Positions 22,138 through 33,700 of a stretch of 64,000 nucleotides of DNA are shown one piece after another. The notes under the pieces were generated by a model. That model worked only from the letters and a program-made list of their open reading frames with translations. It had not been told where the DNA came from and made no database searches. Each line of letters starts with the position of its first letter. The stretch's first letter is position 1. This DNA is from Branchinecta lynchi (Eukaryota; Arthropoda; Branchiopoda; Anostraca; Branchinectidae): the NCBI GenBank assembly GCA_023053575.1, contig JAKZAP010000036.1, positions 1 to 64,000 on the forward strand, written 5' to 3'. The position numbers and the translations under genes were made by a program.

Positions 22138-22419
22138 GGTAAGCGTATCATCACTAGCAATGACAGACGAAACTGATGATGAAGCTGGTCTGGCCGATTC
22201 TTGTGCAGATTATTCTTCTTCCTTGAGAGTTTTCGATGTCGTATTATCAAAAAATCATAAGTTGCGTCTTTGGCATAACTTCAGAATCATCCCTATGGGT
22301 AAGGAATGGGGTTTATTACCTTTACCTTTTGTCTTAGGGAATTTGTAATTCAAAATCACAACTAGATAATTCTGGGAATGTAGGATCGGTTTGAAAATAA
22401 TGTTTAAAGCCAAGCTGAC

Positions 22420-22700
22420 AATTCATAATAATATAATAATAATAATAATATAATTGCAACAATTAAGCTTTCGCCTCTATAATTTTCTCGCGACACTTTA
22501 CTCGCTAAATTGAATTTCAGCCAGGTGGTAGTCGACACCTGCTTTGAATTGGTTTATATGTTCGGCATTTACAAAACTTTCTTGGAGATTATTCCAACAT
22601 TCTGCTATTCGGTTTCTAAAGCTCCATTTTCCAATGTCTTTTCGGTATTTCGCAAGAACAAACAACGAGATTTCCGGTTTTGCATGTTGATCAGCTAATG
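22420..22700 (-). pseudogene. LINE C-terminal fragment (minus strand)
   Basis: Minus-strand translation of about 22690-22520 reads KYRKDIGKWSFRNRIAECWN, then NLQESFVNAEHINQFKAGVD. This is the conserved tail of non-LTR ORF2, comparable to DIGRWSFKT in the LINE at 12690-13680. It is followed on that strand by an (ATT)n tract at about 22452-22427, suiting a LINE 3' microsatellite tail. It is 5'-truncated. Confidence 0.8.
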
Positions 22701-23504
22701 ATCCCTCTAAAATGTTATGCGAGGGATAACTGTCTCTATACGTTTACCGGAAGTGGAAGTTTACCAACATATTAGGATAATTAGCTGATCAACGACAATA
22801 CAAATGAAGTCTCGTTTTTTTTCTTTGATCGATTCGTTGCATTTTTAATGAGTAGTCCCTCGTGTGCGAGTGACGATCCAAGCTGGAAGCCAATTTCCAG
22901 AAGTCTCTGTTCGTGGCCTCAATGGCTTTTTTTTTTTTCGAGTAGTCATATATGGATTGTCCAATTTTGGAAAATTGTGCTTAAAAGGTTTCAGTATAAG
23001 CTCTCCGGTGAGGACTTAATTGCCTTAACATATACGGTCGAGATAACACGTGGTCCCATAGGCAGAAAGTATCATCCCGAAATAGGGACTTCGCTCGAAG
23101 AACTGTAATAAATGAATAAATAATGATTTATATGTGAAATAAATATTGTAATGTTTCAAAAATTAAAAAAAATAGCTTTAAATGTGTCAAAATTTTAAAC
23201 GTTCTTCGTAAATAGAATCATAGTAAAACATCAAATTATCAACAAGCCCGTCCAAAATTACGTCAGTGTTCTAAAATCAACATACTAATATTATGTGCTT
23301 CCATTATGAAATTTCGGTTAGGACGATTCTGGAAGAAATCTAAAAACGTTACAATACTAAGGACGCCATAGTTTTGTCGTGTGAGGGTGCAAAAGCAACT
23401 GAGCAAAAATTAAGATATAGATATTTAAAAACAAATTAGTTTGCGACTTTGCGGCTTAAATGTGACTTGATGTGGCTTTAGTATTATCTTGTGTCCACGA
23501 CTGT
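22701..23504. other. Unassigned intronic DNA
   Basis: AT-rich. No repeat arm or coding domain recognised. Confidence 0.5.
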
Positions 23505-23910
23505 TAATTAATAGTTGCGTTTTTGCAAATACCATGGTATCTGATAACACGGTCTAAAGTCGTTTTTGCAGTTATCGTGGTATCTGATACCACGGTCAAA
23601 AGGCGTTTTTGCAGTTATCCTGGTATCTGGCCAGCTAGCGTGGTATCTGATAATCAGATACTACGTTCCGACCGTGGTAACTGGTCTTGGTATCTGAGAA
23701 GTAATCTCACTTTCATCAAATTTTGTCAGATTATTGAGAAAGAAGTTTGGCACTTAGTGATGTAACTGGATATCAGTTTTCTTTTGGGATGATTTCGAAA
23801 AGCGCAATGTCGGGAATTGTCGTTCTTGCCGAGCAACCGTTTATCAGATACCACGGTAACTGCAAAAACGACTAATTGCAGAACCAGTTACCGTGGTAAC
23901 AGATAAAGCG
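23505..23910. repeat. Palindrome-rich repeat E, copy 3
   Basis: Clusters of TACCATGGTATC, TATCGTGGTATCTG and ATACCACGGT. At about 23770 it holds the uninterrupted join ATCAGTTTTCTTTTGGGATG, which is the empty site for family A copy 1. Confidence 0.8.
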
Positions 23911-25104
23911 GAACTAATGTTTGCTATGTTTGAATTTTGTTATTTTCGTCGGTGCCGTTCAGAGTTAGGCGGCGTTCAAAGGAGCACACCTCTGTTACGG
24001 GTAGTTTCGGAGGAGGGGTTCGTTCAGTCGGTTAGATGGGGTATTGATAGTCGGAACCCTGAAGTCGTCGGAAACTAGAATTATCGGGGATTCCCATCTC
24101 GGACCATCTTCGTATAGTGACCTCACTTCAAGGTAGCTGACAGTTGAATAAACCCTTTCAGTTTGTTCGGTTTGGTTAGAGGACCTGTCCCACCATGTAC
24201 TTCCATCCATGCTTGAACCCGTAGACCCGAATTTCATACGATACATTTTCCAACTCTCCCCCCTAACGACACCTCATTGATTTTCTCATTTGTCTTGTTT
24301 CGTTTACCTTCGATGCGCAGGTAAGGTGAAATTTTATTGGGAGCTCGAAAACATAAATGGTATAAAGCAACAGACATGCCAGTGTAAGAAAAAAAAAAAC
24401 TAAGGACGAATCCAAACGAAAATGTCTGCAAAGCTTGCTGGTATACCAGAACCTTTGGTAATTTTTTCCCCTCCTACTCCTCTCAGTGAAGTGAGGCACC
24501 TACTCTTTCACTTTTATTTTAAAACCTTTACTTCTTTACTACTTAAAGGACGCCTGAATGAAGAGTACCAAGTATCATCCCTATCTGTATGACTTCCCTT
24601 AACATTGCCTGCAGAAAACCCAATCCAAATACGAAATAGTGTTTCCAGGCTATGATTTTTGCTATGTCCTTATTTCAGTACCGAAAAGTTTTAGAAATGA
24701 ACAAATGTCACCAATCAATCCTTCTTCTGAAATATTTTTTTAACCAGTTAAGCCCAAACGTATATCTAGATGAAATTCCAATACGATCCGGCCAGCGCTG
24801 TACAAGATTTGAATGAATTGCGCTTTTTGTCTTGGAGTCTGCATGTGCAAACCTCCAGAAACGAACATCTCTATTTTGAAAACGTCACGCTCAGTAGAAG
24901 AATGCTCTCCGTGGCCATGTCTGTAAATGCATTCTCCATGGTGTGTTCAAGTATGGTTTCATTGTTCAGGTGTCCTTTAAGAAACAAAAGCTCAAATTTT
25001 CCTTTATTTTTTTTTTTACAATAACTGACATTACTGAAAGAAATCAGTGAAGAGCATTCAAAACATTCTGGCGTTGCAGCATTTAACTTTTCCGTCTTTT
25101 TTAG
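23911..25104. other. Intronic DNA before MCM5 exon 3
   Basis: No transposon arms recognised. It ends with a good polypyrimidine tract and acceptor (TCCGTCTTTTTTAG). The small frames 24770-25024 (+) and 24871-25134 (-) are not supported. Confidence 0.5.
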
Positions 25105-25214
25105 ATTCTGGCCAAGCACGTCATGAGCATTCATATGAATGCACTTCAGTCGACCGAGGCGGAAGGTGAAATGTCTCTTGAGCTTTTGAAGAAGTATATT
25201 TCTTTCTGCCGAAG
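25105..25214 (+). CDS. mcm5: MCM5 exon in the lid / pre-sensor-2 region
   Basis: Starts in phase 0 and ends after two bases of a codon (36 codons plus AG). The residues run ILAKHVMSIHMNALQ to LLKKYISFCR. The sequence follows the RD of the previous exon exactly as in animal MCM5, where LAKHV and LKKFI..CR occur. It forms the helical lid of the AAA+ core. The acceptor is TTTTTTAG and the donor the consensus GTAAGT. There are no disruptions. Confidence 0.96.
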
Positions 25215-26089
25215 GTAAGTTAACGTTTAACCGAATACGGCTGAGACCCGACAGTCTAGTTACACATTACCGAGAACAAATAATCAGATAGAACCTCCGT
25301 CTCCCTATCTCTGTACTATGACTATGTGGAGTCGAGTATTTCCCCGTACATCTTTCGCTGCGAACGAGAGTAGTTAGTAGCTTCGCGCCACGTCACGTTT
25401 CCTTACCTCTACAATTAGCTATATGGATGTGAAGCCGGCTGGAGGAAAAGTAGAAGACAAAGCTGATTGGTTTTCTAGACGCGCTCAAAAGCGGGTCAGT
25501 GCGCGTAATATGTCTCCTGCATTTTCTTTCTCTGCGATGAGCAACGGCGAAGACAGAAGTAGAGTAGACGGGTAAAAGTAAATACCTCTAGGTCCGCTTA
25601 GTGAGATTAGATTTAGATTTATTGTATAATTCAGGTACAAAATTTCGTAGTTGTCCAACCAAATTGTTTGACCTTTGTCAGGTAATATATACAACAATTG
25701 TTAAAATCAAATTCAAATGTAAACCATTTAAGACAACAATCGAAATAAAATTCCTAACAAAATAACTAAGAGTAACATTATTGCAAAAATCCACAAATTT
25801 CGGAATGAAGCTATTACAATATCTTCCCCGGTTACATGCGATCGGCATGAGCTTCGGGACTTTGGTGGATACTTGCCTTGGTAGCCTTGGGCCTTCAACC
25901 TCAAAATCAGGGGGTAAAAGGGGTCGGAGAGTTGGGTGTTCAAGGAGTTTTAGTCCAGAATTTGACACAACTTCTGCCTCCTATTAGACAGCGCATCCAG
26001 TCCAAATAAAGAAAGAAGGCGACAGTCTCGTCGGGGTATTCATAGTCGCTGCATGGTACCAAAGACAGAGTTTCTATTTGATTATTTCT
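25215..26089. other. MCM5 intron, unassigned
   Basis: GACCCGACAGTCTAGTTACAC at about 25245-25266 resembles the interior of MITE family P. Otherwise nothing identified. The minus-strand frame at 25678-25968 has no recognisable domain. Confidence 0.5.
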
Positions 26090-26532
26090 TGACATTACTT
26101 ATTCATTTGAATATTCCTGAAAACCTGAGAAAAATGCGTTACTTCGTTTGATCTACGGATAACCGATTTCATCAGATGAACCTATTCTTTCGGATTTGTG
26201 GTAACTCAATGTGCTTGTCCCTCTATCAATAAAAAATGTAAGCCATTGCCGAAATCTAAATTAAAAGTGACGGATTCCTTGCAAGGCATATCTTAACATC
26301 ATATTTTCATCGTCGACATGTCCACATGTCACACTAGATATGCAGGCCTTTGTTTAAATTAAAATTCTAAGCGTCTTGAAAAGTTTTGGTTTGCCGTGCA
26401 ATTAGCTCACACTCCGAATGTTGTTACTAGAGCCCCGTGGGGAAAAAATGTGAAATCCCCTTAGGTGATAAAAAAATGTTTCAGTTTATTCAAGTATCAG
26501 ATGTAAAAATAAGCTGCCTTTTCAGTTAAACT
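26090..26532. mobile_element. MITE family P, copy 3 (left end eroded)
   Basis: Contains ATTTGAATATTCCTG, ATGCGTTACTTCGTTTG, AAAATAAGCTGCCTTTTCAG and the right end GTTAAACT followed by TTAA at 26533. The left terminus is not clear. Confidence 0.7.
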
Positions 26533-26719
26533 TTAAGAACATTATTGTGAACATACCGTAACTATAGGTTTTTTCGCCGGCATATTTGTGTCTCGCTCGC
26601 CGTTGGGACACGTTTTACCCACAATTAGAAACTCGCGGAAACGCCGTTTCTTCTGGATTTTGGAGGTATTTTCAAATGCCTAAAATGGCATTTGATTTAC
26701 GGCGATAAACTAAAAGCTT

Positions 26720-27285
26720 AGCACCAAAGAGAATCTATGAAATTGGCTTATGTGACTTACGTGCGGCCGCTATTGGAATTTGCCTGCCCAGTTTGGGGAC
26801 CCTTTGTACAAAGGAGCGTACAGCATAACGAAGACGTTGAATCAGTGCAAGTCAGAGCGTGCCGCATTATGCTAGGACTGAAATACGATGGTTACGAAAC
26901 GTTCCTCCTCCTATTAAGACTTGAGCCACACCATGTCCGCTGGTAAACTTAAATTTACGTTTTGGCCGATCAATCCTTGCCAGTGAAAAACATAGAGATA
27001 TTCTGCCCGATCTGGCACCGGCGACAGGGCGGACGTGGCACCGCAATCTCCTGGTGCCAGTTAGATTGTCGCACTAACCGGTGTTCGAATTCATTTGTGC
27101 CATGTTTTATTTAGAAAATTAACAAAAAATGAGTGAATTCCAAGTGATTTATTTTCTTTTATGTAATAATTGTATATATTCAAGTATTGTAACACTTAAA
27201 TGTAATGGTCGACGTGTTTAGTGCCATGTCGGCGCTACGGGTTAGATCAATAAAAATATCTATCTATCTACCAAATGTAATAGTA
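26720..27285 (+). mobile_element. 5'-truncated LINE 3' end (+)
   Basis: 26737-26946 codes MKLAYVTYVRPLLEFACPVW, then VESVQVRACRIMLGLKYDGY and LLRLEPHHVRW. A continuation in broken frame (SEKHRDILPDL, ATGRTWHRNL) lasts to about 27065. This is the C-terminal region of a non-LTR ORF2. It ends in a 3' UTR with AATAAAAATATCTATCTATC, a polyadenylation-like signal followed by a tetranucleotide tail. The family differs from the one at 3746. Confidence 0.88.
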
Positions 27286-27899
27286 AATAAAAATAAATTG
27301 AGCATAGGACTTACGTCCTTACCATTCTGTACCAGAAGGATCATCCGATTTGTGTCTATCTACTTACCAAAACAGCTCATTTATTCTTTTGATAAGAATT
27401 TGCTGCTAAATGTGAATTTCCCGCAAATTTTCAGCAACAAAATCGAAAGTCACGACTTGAGTAGAGTTGTTTATCAAGTATGTTCAACAGTGCAACCCAG
27501 AAACGTTTTGTCATTTGTTGCGGAAATCGACGTGTGGCATCCGATCCGAACGAGAAGGGAACCAGTCGCACGAGCTACAGAGTCATCTATTCGCGTGCTA
27601 GTCAACCAGTTGGACGGAAGGATTAAGTCCGGTCTTCATCTCCCAGAACTCCGGAATCTGGGCTTCCAGATTATTCTTTAACGTCTTCTGTAAATTGCAT
27701 CTTGAATATGAATCGGTGCAAACGTATATCAAAATAATCCGGAAAAAGGGGCTTTTGAACTTCCAGATTTCCGGAATTTTTAAGTATCGCAGAAGAAATT
27801 CAAAAAAATTTCGAGAAATCTGGGAATCCAGATTCCGGAAGGTGAAGACTCACCTTAATTGAGCCTCATTTTCTTGTTTGCGGGCTTTGGAAGAACTGA
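27286..27899. other. Unassigned intronic DNA with an open stretch
   Basis: A plus-strand frame open to 27681 gives VVYQVCSTVQPRNVLSFVAE and VLVNQLDGRIKSGLHLPELR. It resembles no family I know, and its start lies in the LINE tail, so it is not called. Confidence 0.4.
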
Positions 27900-28555
27900 A
27901 CTGGGCTCAGATCCGACAGTCTTCAAATAACAGACGTAAAAATAAGCTGCTTTTTCAGTTAAACTTGAACTGAAGTATCTCAGTCGTTTTTTCATTGCTT
28001 ATTTGTGTTTCTCGCAGAATGCCCATGTCAATCAGTCAAATTTATTTCTAGATAGCTTAAAGCTAGAAAAGGAATAGCAGTCACCACCTAAACAGCCACA
28101 CATTCAATTGACTTCTTGTTTTATCTCGAGATCCTTGTAAGCCCAAACGAAAAGAATTGGCACGTTTTCACCCGCTGAAAATAAAATCAACGACCCGAAA
28201 AAAGATCTCATTCGTTGGGGGAACGTTATCAAAGGCTTTGAGTTTGGGCATCCTTTGTTTTCAGGCATCAGACCGTAAAACGCGGAGGGGGGGGGGGGGG
28301 TAGGGGGCAAAGCTCCAGGTCTAAGATGAAAAGTTTCTTGCTTTCCCAATCACTTTCCGGGTTGCTGTAAGCCCATACAGGTACCACAAATCCGACAGTG
28401 ATATTCCACTATATGAAGATAGATTATTCGTGAACAGCAGAGTAACGAAGTAACGCATTTTCATCGGGTCTTCAAGCCTCTTTCAGTGAATAAGTGATGG
28501 GTGACTAGATTGTCTTACCCCAGCCCTCTTCGGTTAAATTTTAATGTACGGCATA
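27900..28555. repeat. Fragments of MITE family P
   Basis: 27905-27970 has GATCCGACAGTCTTC and AAAAATAAGCTGC then TTCAGTTAAACTT. 28370-28555 has GTACCACAAATCCG, AACGCATTTTCATCGGG, GTGAATAAGTGATGG and TTCGGTTAAATTTTAA. A poly-G run of about 14 is near 28290. Confidence 0.65.
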
Positions 28556-29388
28556 TCGTTAGGACGCAATGAATAAACCGTACAGAACTCGAAGTCTCGG
28601 GTGATAAGAGTGACTCGAGCAGTTAGGGAAGCATTTCCTGTAACTCGAAACTTTTTCTTACGTTATTTCAGTAATTTACTTATTTTTATTCTATTGATGT
28701 ACAACGTTTCAGCTTATTTTTTTCTATTCATTTGTGGCATCGGGGCAGCTTGGAAGCGGACTCTCTGGTTGGTCTTCTTGTTGTTGGTGGGGCAGTCTAT
28801 GGCACCTAATCAGTGGTCGCTGCTCAGGAGGAATTATTATCTTCTTCTTTATTTATTTATTATTACTTTTGGCGTTAAGCTTTTAGCTTGTCGCCATTAC
28901 TACACAAGGACAAACGGATTAGATATACTTCACGCGCAGAAACTGACAAACTACAAAAGTAAACAAATTCTCAGACTACAAAAGCAACTGAGTAAAATGG
29001 GGGTTCGACTATACCACGCTTAAACGTTTCGATACTATATAAACTGCATTATCAGGCTTGCTTGAGCTTCGTTGAGTGGATCTATAGCATTCTAGAGGTC
29101 GTCAAAATTTGTCTTTTTTCTGGTAATAGTTTCGTTTTTGATCGGTGCCGTCGCAGCTTAATTTGCGATTTTTACTCACGGTTTGCTTGACGCCTTCCCA
29201 TTTACGTTGCAAGGCGACAGACGCAGACTAAATTCCTGACAGAAATCAATATGCAATTCATGCAGCCATGACAAATGTCGGTAGCTCCGTAAGATTTGAT
29301 GATCTTAGGATTATCATGAGATCAGGGCAGATGCAGAAGAAACTTACAATAACGGAAATAGTCTACTCTTCTTTAAGGCCCAGTCGGC
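28556..29388. other. Unassigned intronic DNA
   Basis: Holds a 140-codon hydrophobic frame (28601-29023) whose composition follows a T-rich stretch. I see no family match and regard it as chance. TTAAGCTTTTAGC near 28877 resembles the string before the LINE at 26720. Confidence 0.45.
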
Positions 29389-30234
29389 TTTTTGGGATCC
29401 CAAAACGTAAGTGGAGGGATACCTATGACATCAGAAAAGTTGTCCGTCCGTCTGTCCGTCTGTGCGCACTATAACTCTCGAAGGGAATGAGATATTTCGA
29501 TGAACTTGGTGTAAGGCTTGTTTGGGTCAAGAGTAAGGTCGAGTTCGTAGATGGGCTCTGTGGCCTTACATTTAGGGGTGGGTGAGGTGGTTAAATTAAG
29601 GGACAAATGAAATATTTTTAAACATATAATGTGATAGTCGGTTATGGGGCAAGAAGACATGCTGAACACGATGGTGAAAACCATTTTGTCATCAGACAAG
29701 TAGTTCGCCCGGAATCCGGCCAAAAGCGGAAAGTTTGTTGAAAGTAAAAGTTGTATTTGAAGTTGATTAGATTTTCGATTTAGGAGTAAGAAGACATGCT
29801 GAACACGATGGTGAAAACCATTTTTTTGCCGGACAAGGAGTTAGCCCGGAATCCGTCCAAAACCGGAAAGTGTTAAAAGTAGAAGTTGTATTTGAAGTTG
29901 ATTAGATGTTCGATTTTGGGGTACGAAGACATGCTGCACACGACGGTGAAAACCATTTTTCGCCGGACAAGTAGTTGGCCCGTTATCCGGCCAAAACCGG
30001 AAAGTCTGTTAAAAGTAAAAGTTTTATTTGAAGTTGATTAGATGTTCGATTTAGGGGTAAGAAAGTTAAAGTTTTACTTGATGTTGATTAGATTTTCTTT
30101 ATACGGATAAGGAGATACACTGAATTCGTTTCTGAACTTTTTTTGTTTTTTCTTTACTAGTAAGGTAGTTCGTTCGCAATTGTCTGGATCAAACATTAGA
30201 TTTTTGGGATCCCATCGAAACCTTTGGTCTTGTT
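29389..30234 (+). mobile_element. Family A element, copy 6
   Basis: Complete: TTTTTGGGATCCC head, GTAAGTGGAGGGATACC, CCGT/CTGT microsatellite at 29444-29464, four GGAATCCGGCC-type tandem units, and tail GGGATCCCATCG...GGTCTTGTT. It lies inside a short tandem repeat (CCCAGTCGGCTTTT) whose other units give an empty site. Confidence 0.87.
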
Positions 30235-30345
30235 CAAATAGTCTATCCTTATTTAAGACCCAGTGGGCTTTGCGAAATAGTCCATCCTTACTTCAGGCCC
30301 AGTCGGCTTTTCGAAAGACACTTTTGTTCTTTCTAATTCTTACTG
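30235..30345 (+). repeat. Short tandem repeat around CCCAGTCGGCTTTT
   Basis: AATAGTCTATCCTTATTTAA, then GACCCAGTGGGCTTTGCG, then AATAGTCCATCCTTACTTCA and GGCCCAGTCGGCTTTTCG. The first unit is at about 29355-29390, left of family A copy 6. Unit about 50 bp. Confidence 0.75.
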
Positions 30346-30762
30346 GTATTTGGAGATAATTTCGCCCTCAAACCTGCCTTCGGGCTATCTCGATATCTGG
30401 ACGTAAACTTGACAGGTGTTTTAGGTTTAGGGTCTTCTCACGCTTTTCGACTGATAAGTTTTTCAGCATCTTCTCTGGGAGCTCTCCAGAATCGAGTGAT
30501 GGGTGGTGATTTAGTGGGGGAAGCTGATCGAGTTAACCGTCCGTTTGGCATGAGCACGAGTGGTGCGATGTGATAAAATACTTCCAGGTGATGGAGCTCT
30601 TTTGCAAGCCCCCCCCCCCCCCCCCCCCTCCAGATGAATAGTGGGTAGACCCGGATATAGAGATCGGCGTCCCATAGTAGCCCCTTAGGCCGTTTACGTA
30701 GATTGGTTTACTTGTCTAGTGTAATAGAATATTTGTTAGTTATATTTTTATCTTCTCCTTGT
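30346..30762. other. MCM5 intron with a 20-base C run
   Basis: A homopolymer of about 20 C is at 30609-30628, followed by CCTCCAGATGAATAG. No other feature recognised. Confidence 0.6.
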
Positions 30763-30934
30763 ACAGGTGGTGAGGGGTTACCCACTCTCGACTTTAGTGT
30801 ACAGTAAGTGCCCGGTGGCAACACCGGTGCCGTGAGTTTAAAATTGGCATGTTTAGAAGCGGGACATGGCTGGTTTTGGTCGGTGACAGGAAAGGCTGTA
30901 CAAGAAGGGTGGGTAGCCCCTCAACAGGTGGTAG
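30763..30934. repeat. Small inverted repeat element
   Basis: The left arm ACAGGTGGTGAGGGGTTACC mirrors the right arm GGGTAGCCCCTCAACAGG, with inner GTGTACAG and CTGTACA. A related sequence (GTGTACAGCAGGTAGCAGGG) lies at 61089-61120. Confidence 0.65.
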
Positions 30935-31161
30935 ATGCCACTTCTAAAGGAGAAATGAGAACAAGTGTTTTGTTTCTCCTTTTAAAGGAGAAATGATTAG
31001 TTACTGGTTTTTTTTTGTCAAGGTGAAGAAGGCTAAGCTGATCAGTCCATCATTATTGACGAAAAAGAATAGAACCTGTCAATTTGTTTTTATTTTTTTG
31101 TGATTTACCAAAACTCTAGTTGAAAATAAACTTCGCATACTAAAGCTTTTTTCTTTTCTAG
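30935..31161. other. MCM5 intron before exon 4
   Basis: A short direct repeat of CTTTTAAAGGAGAAATG-like sequence occurs at 30940-30995. It ends with the acceptor TTTTCTTTTCTAG. Confidence 0.6.
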
Positions 31162-31290
31162 TCGATGCGGCCCTCGTCTGTCAGAAGCGGCGGGTGAGAA
31201 ATTAAAGAACCGCTACGTCCTGATGAGAACTGGAGTGAGAGAGCATGAAATTGATAGCGAAAAGAGAATGAATATTCCAATCACTGTCAG
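31162..31290 (+). CDS. mcm5: MCM5 exon leading into sensor 2
   Basis: 129 bases. The first T completes the codon begun by AG in the previous exon, then 42 codons read [20 protein letters not shown] to MNIPITVR, ending again with two bases of a codon. [15 protein letters not shown] and PITVRQLEA are the matching animal MCM5 strings. The ITVR segment belongs to the sensor 2 region, whose Arg contacts ATP in trans. The acceptor is TTTTCTAG and the donor GTAAGC. The expected continuation (Q-L-E-A-I-V-R) was not found in 31291-64000, so the next intron either exceeds 32 kb or the exon was missed. Confidence 0.96.
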
Positions 31291-31413
31291 GTAAGCGTAA
31301 AAGTAATAGCAAGCGTCCTAAAGGCACAATCCGCCATATTCGAGTTCAGCGCATCCAAGCCGACTACCTTATGAAAGTCCCCCATGTTTTCATCAACACT
31401 TGTGACGGATATA

Positions 31414-31824
31414 AGGCGTATTCTCGCCGTTCCCAGGGGACTCCACTTGAGGAGTCCCCGCGTTTTTGTTTGTCCCGGGGACTTACTCCCTGTATTCTCG
31501 CGAGTCGCCACGGACGGGGAATGGTCCGATTATCATCACCGTCATCAAAAAGGACTCTCTTTCAGATTCGGAGGGGAATCAATTCAGCTGGTGTTTGTGC
31601 AATGTAAAATTAATTAAAACAGTCAGAATAAACAAAACCAAAAATAAAGTGGATTAAGACTAATTTCGTCAACTATATATTTCTTTTTCGAACGAAATCC
31701 ATTTGGAAGCATTCCCCGTCTTCTCGCTTTTTCTGTACGCGGAGTCCATGTGGAATGACTCCCTCTATTCTCGCCGTTCCCTGTGATTCCCCGAGGAGTC
31801 CTCGGGAACGGCGAGGATACGCCT
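31414..31824. mobile_element. Inverted-repeat element with 21-bp ends
   Basis: AGGCGTATTCTCGCCGTTCC at 31414 pairs with GGAACGGCGAGGATACGCCT ending at 31824, with one mismatch. Inside are further GAGGAGTCCCCG and TATTCTCGC repeats. It abuts the next MITE with only three bases between them. Confidence 0.75.
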
Positions 31825-31827
31825 ATA

Positions 31828-32146
31828 GAGCGTGTTCCACTCTACTTACCGTAGTTACTGCGCATGGCGTCCACGGATCCTGGCTTCTTGGCGTCAAGGC
31901 TCGAACGCATTTTTCTGTTTTCGGTAAAGCATGTCCGCGGTCTGATCGGGCCAGAAACGTCACAGTGATCGTAGTTACCACGCAACTCCGCTCCCGAGCA
32001 TGGTAAGCAAATAGTTACGATTGGCTACTATTTCGAGAAGCTTGGAAAAGTCGGCATAGTAACTTTTCACGAGGTTAGAACGAAAATAGTAACTTACACT
32101 TACTATAAAACTAACTAATTGATACTAAGAAGGGGGGAACGCGCTC
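31828..32146. mobile_element. MITE family J, copy 1
   Basis: Begins GAGCGTGTTCCACTCTACTT and ends GGGGGGAACGCGCTC, inverted with mismatches. Shared with 43267-43571: TTACCGTAGTTACT, GGCGTCAAGGCT, GAGCATGGTAAGCAAATAGT, CATAGTAACTTTTC. Confidence 0.85.
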
Positions 32147-32693
32147 ATAGTAAAATAGATCCGCCAGTTGATGAGTAGAAAATGTGTAGAATGCTTCCCG
32201 AACTGGGGAAGTTTTATCCTGTCTTGGAGAAGGGCTGCGGTTGGAAAGGAAAGTATCGGAGGTTGCTGGAAGAAACGAATCTGCAATAAGCTTCTAGATG
32301 AAGCTTAGCAACTAAAAATATCCTATTTTGTGGAATTACTTCTCCAGATGTACGGCTGTTGCTATATCAATACAAAAATACTTAAAGTCCAAATGAATGA
32401 ACCGAGTTCGTTAGAAGAATTTCAGTTAATGAACCCGACTCCGACCACGCCTTTTGACTCGCGGCCGGGCCCCAATACGGACACCTGTTCGTACTTCGGT
32501 TTTTAGACGTTTTTAAAACCGGTGTTCGAAGACGTTTAGCACATTCCTCTCTCATTGGTGTTCATAAAAATAAAAAATGGGAGTTGGTTCTATCCATCCC
32601 CAGATTTCATGAACGGGCTGAAGGAGGAACTTCTAAAAACGTGTCGGGACATCTCACCACAAGCTCGCCACGGCGATAGCTGGGAGCCGACTA
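32147..32693. other. Unassigned DNA
   Basis: No feature recognised. It may still lie within an MCM5 intron. Confidence 0.5.
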
Positions 32694-32817
32694 CTCGCCA
32701 CACCGACATCTTGCCACACCGACAACCTGCTACACCGATAGCTTGCCACACCGATAGCTCGCCACAGCGACAACTTGCCACAGTGACAAGCCGACACACA
32801 GACATCTTGCCACATTT
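32694..32817. repeat. 16-17-bp minisatellite
   Basis: About seven variants of CTTGCCACACCGACAAC / CTCGCCACAGCGACAA in a row. Open in several frames only because of its repetition. Confidence 0.8.
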
Positions 32818-33233
32818 ATAGCATAAAGTACTTTATTCAGTTACTATTTATTCGAACAAAATTTATAATGCAGCAGATAACTATGGGCAATGCCTCTCAA
32901 TTAACCAGAGCACTGCTACGGTTATACGGACTGACAATTCTTTCGATTCTCTGGTTAGTCTTCAAGTATTGTTTCTTTGACCTTGGAGGAGAACAACCTG
33001 CCTTGATCCGGTCCACGTCGGCCTTTCGCAAATCTTCGTCGATCTTGAAACATTTCAGGCAATGCCAAATAATTGGGAAACTATAGGAACCAAGAGGCAC
33101 GGCCGGAGTGGCGCAGCGACGAATTCCGATTTGGCCGGTTCTGCCCGCTGACGTCTCAAGACGTTACAGACTCAGTCTTTACATTACAGGATTATTACAG
33201 GTTTGTTTCCTTCCCCGACGTTGACCCAGAGGA
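32818..33233. other. Unassigned DNA
   Basis: Small frames on both strands, with no domain or repeat recognised. Confidence 0.45.
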
Positions 33234-33340
33234 TTGACAGCCTGACGAGGACCCTTGCCAAGAAGGGCCGAAATATCACTGATGAAGAATCGTAGCTGAC
33301 GTATCCGTTGTAAACATTGTTTGAATAAACTAAACAGTGT
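33234..33340 (-). repeat. Foldback family D' copy, minus strand
   Basis: Reads GACAGCCTGACGAGGACCC, AAGAAGGGCCGAAATATC, CTGACGTATCCGTTGTAAAC, ATTGTTTGAATAAAC. This is the reverse of 7903-7995. Confidence 0.75.
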
Positions 33341-33352
33341 ATTAGCATATAG

Positions 33353-33700
33353 TCATACAGTGAATTAAAACGGAAACGTCAACTGCGATGCTTTAGCAGC
33401 GAAAATTTGGCTCTTCGTCCTCGTCAGGCTGTCGAACGTCAGGGACAACGTTCGGGAAACGAAAATGAACCTGCAGCTGCAACCGAAAATTATGTATTAG
33501 CACAGCAACAAATGCAAACCCGGTTGGCTGTTGAAATCGCCAGCGGTTATGATCTGGAAGCTAACACTGGATCCCTGTTGCTATTTTTCCAAATCATGCC
33601 TACTCCTCTCTTGAAAGCAGCAGATATTTCTGCCATCGCTGTCTCCTCAGGAGTTCCACAAGTGGACATAAGAAGTTGCCTAGATTCCGTTTCTTGCTCA
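33353..33700 (+). CDS. Possible coding fragment, unknown product
   Basis: An open frame after AG (CATATAG|TCATACAG) reads ELKRKRQLRCFSSENLALRP, RQAVERQGQRSGNENEPAAA, TENYVLAQQQMQTRLAVEIA and so on, up to where repeat E begins. It has a basic start, then a Q/E-rich, low-hydrophobicity stretch. I do not recognise it. A transposon-protein N-terminus or an exon of an unknown gene are both possible. There is no start codon in context and no clear donor. It could also be chance. Confidence 0.25.

Noticed and set aside
28601..29023. 140-codon hydrophobic frame that looks like a membrane protein
   Set aside because: Hydrophobicity follows from T-rich DNA; no family resemblance and no splice or promoter context.
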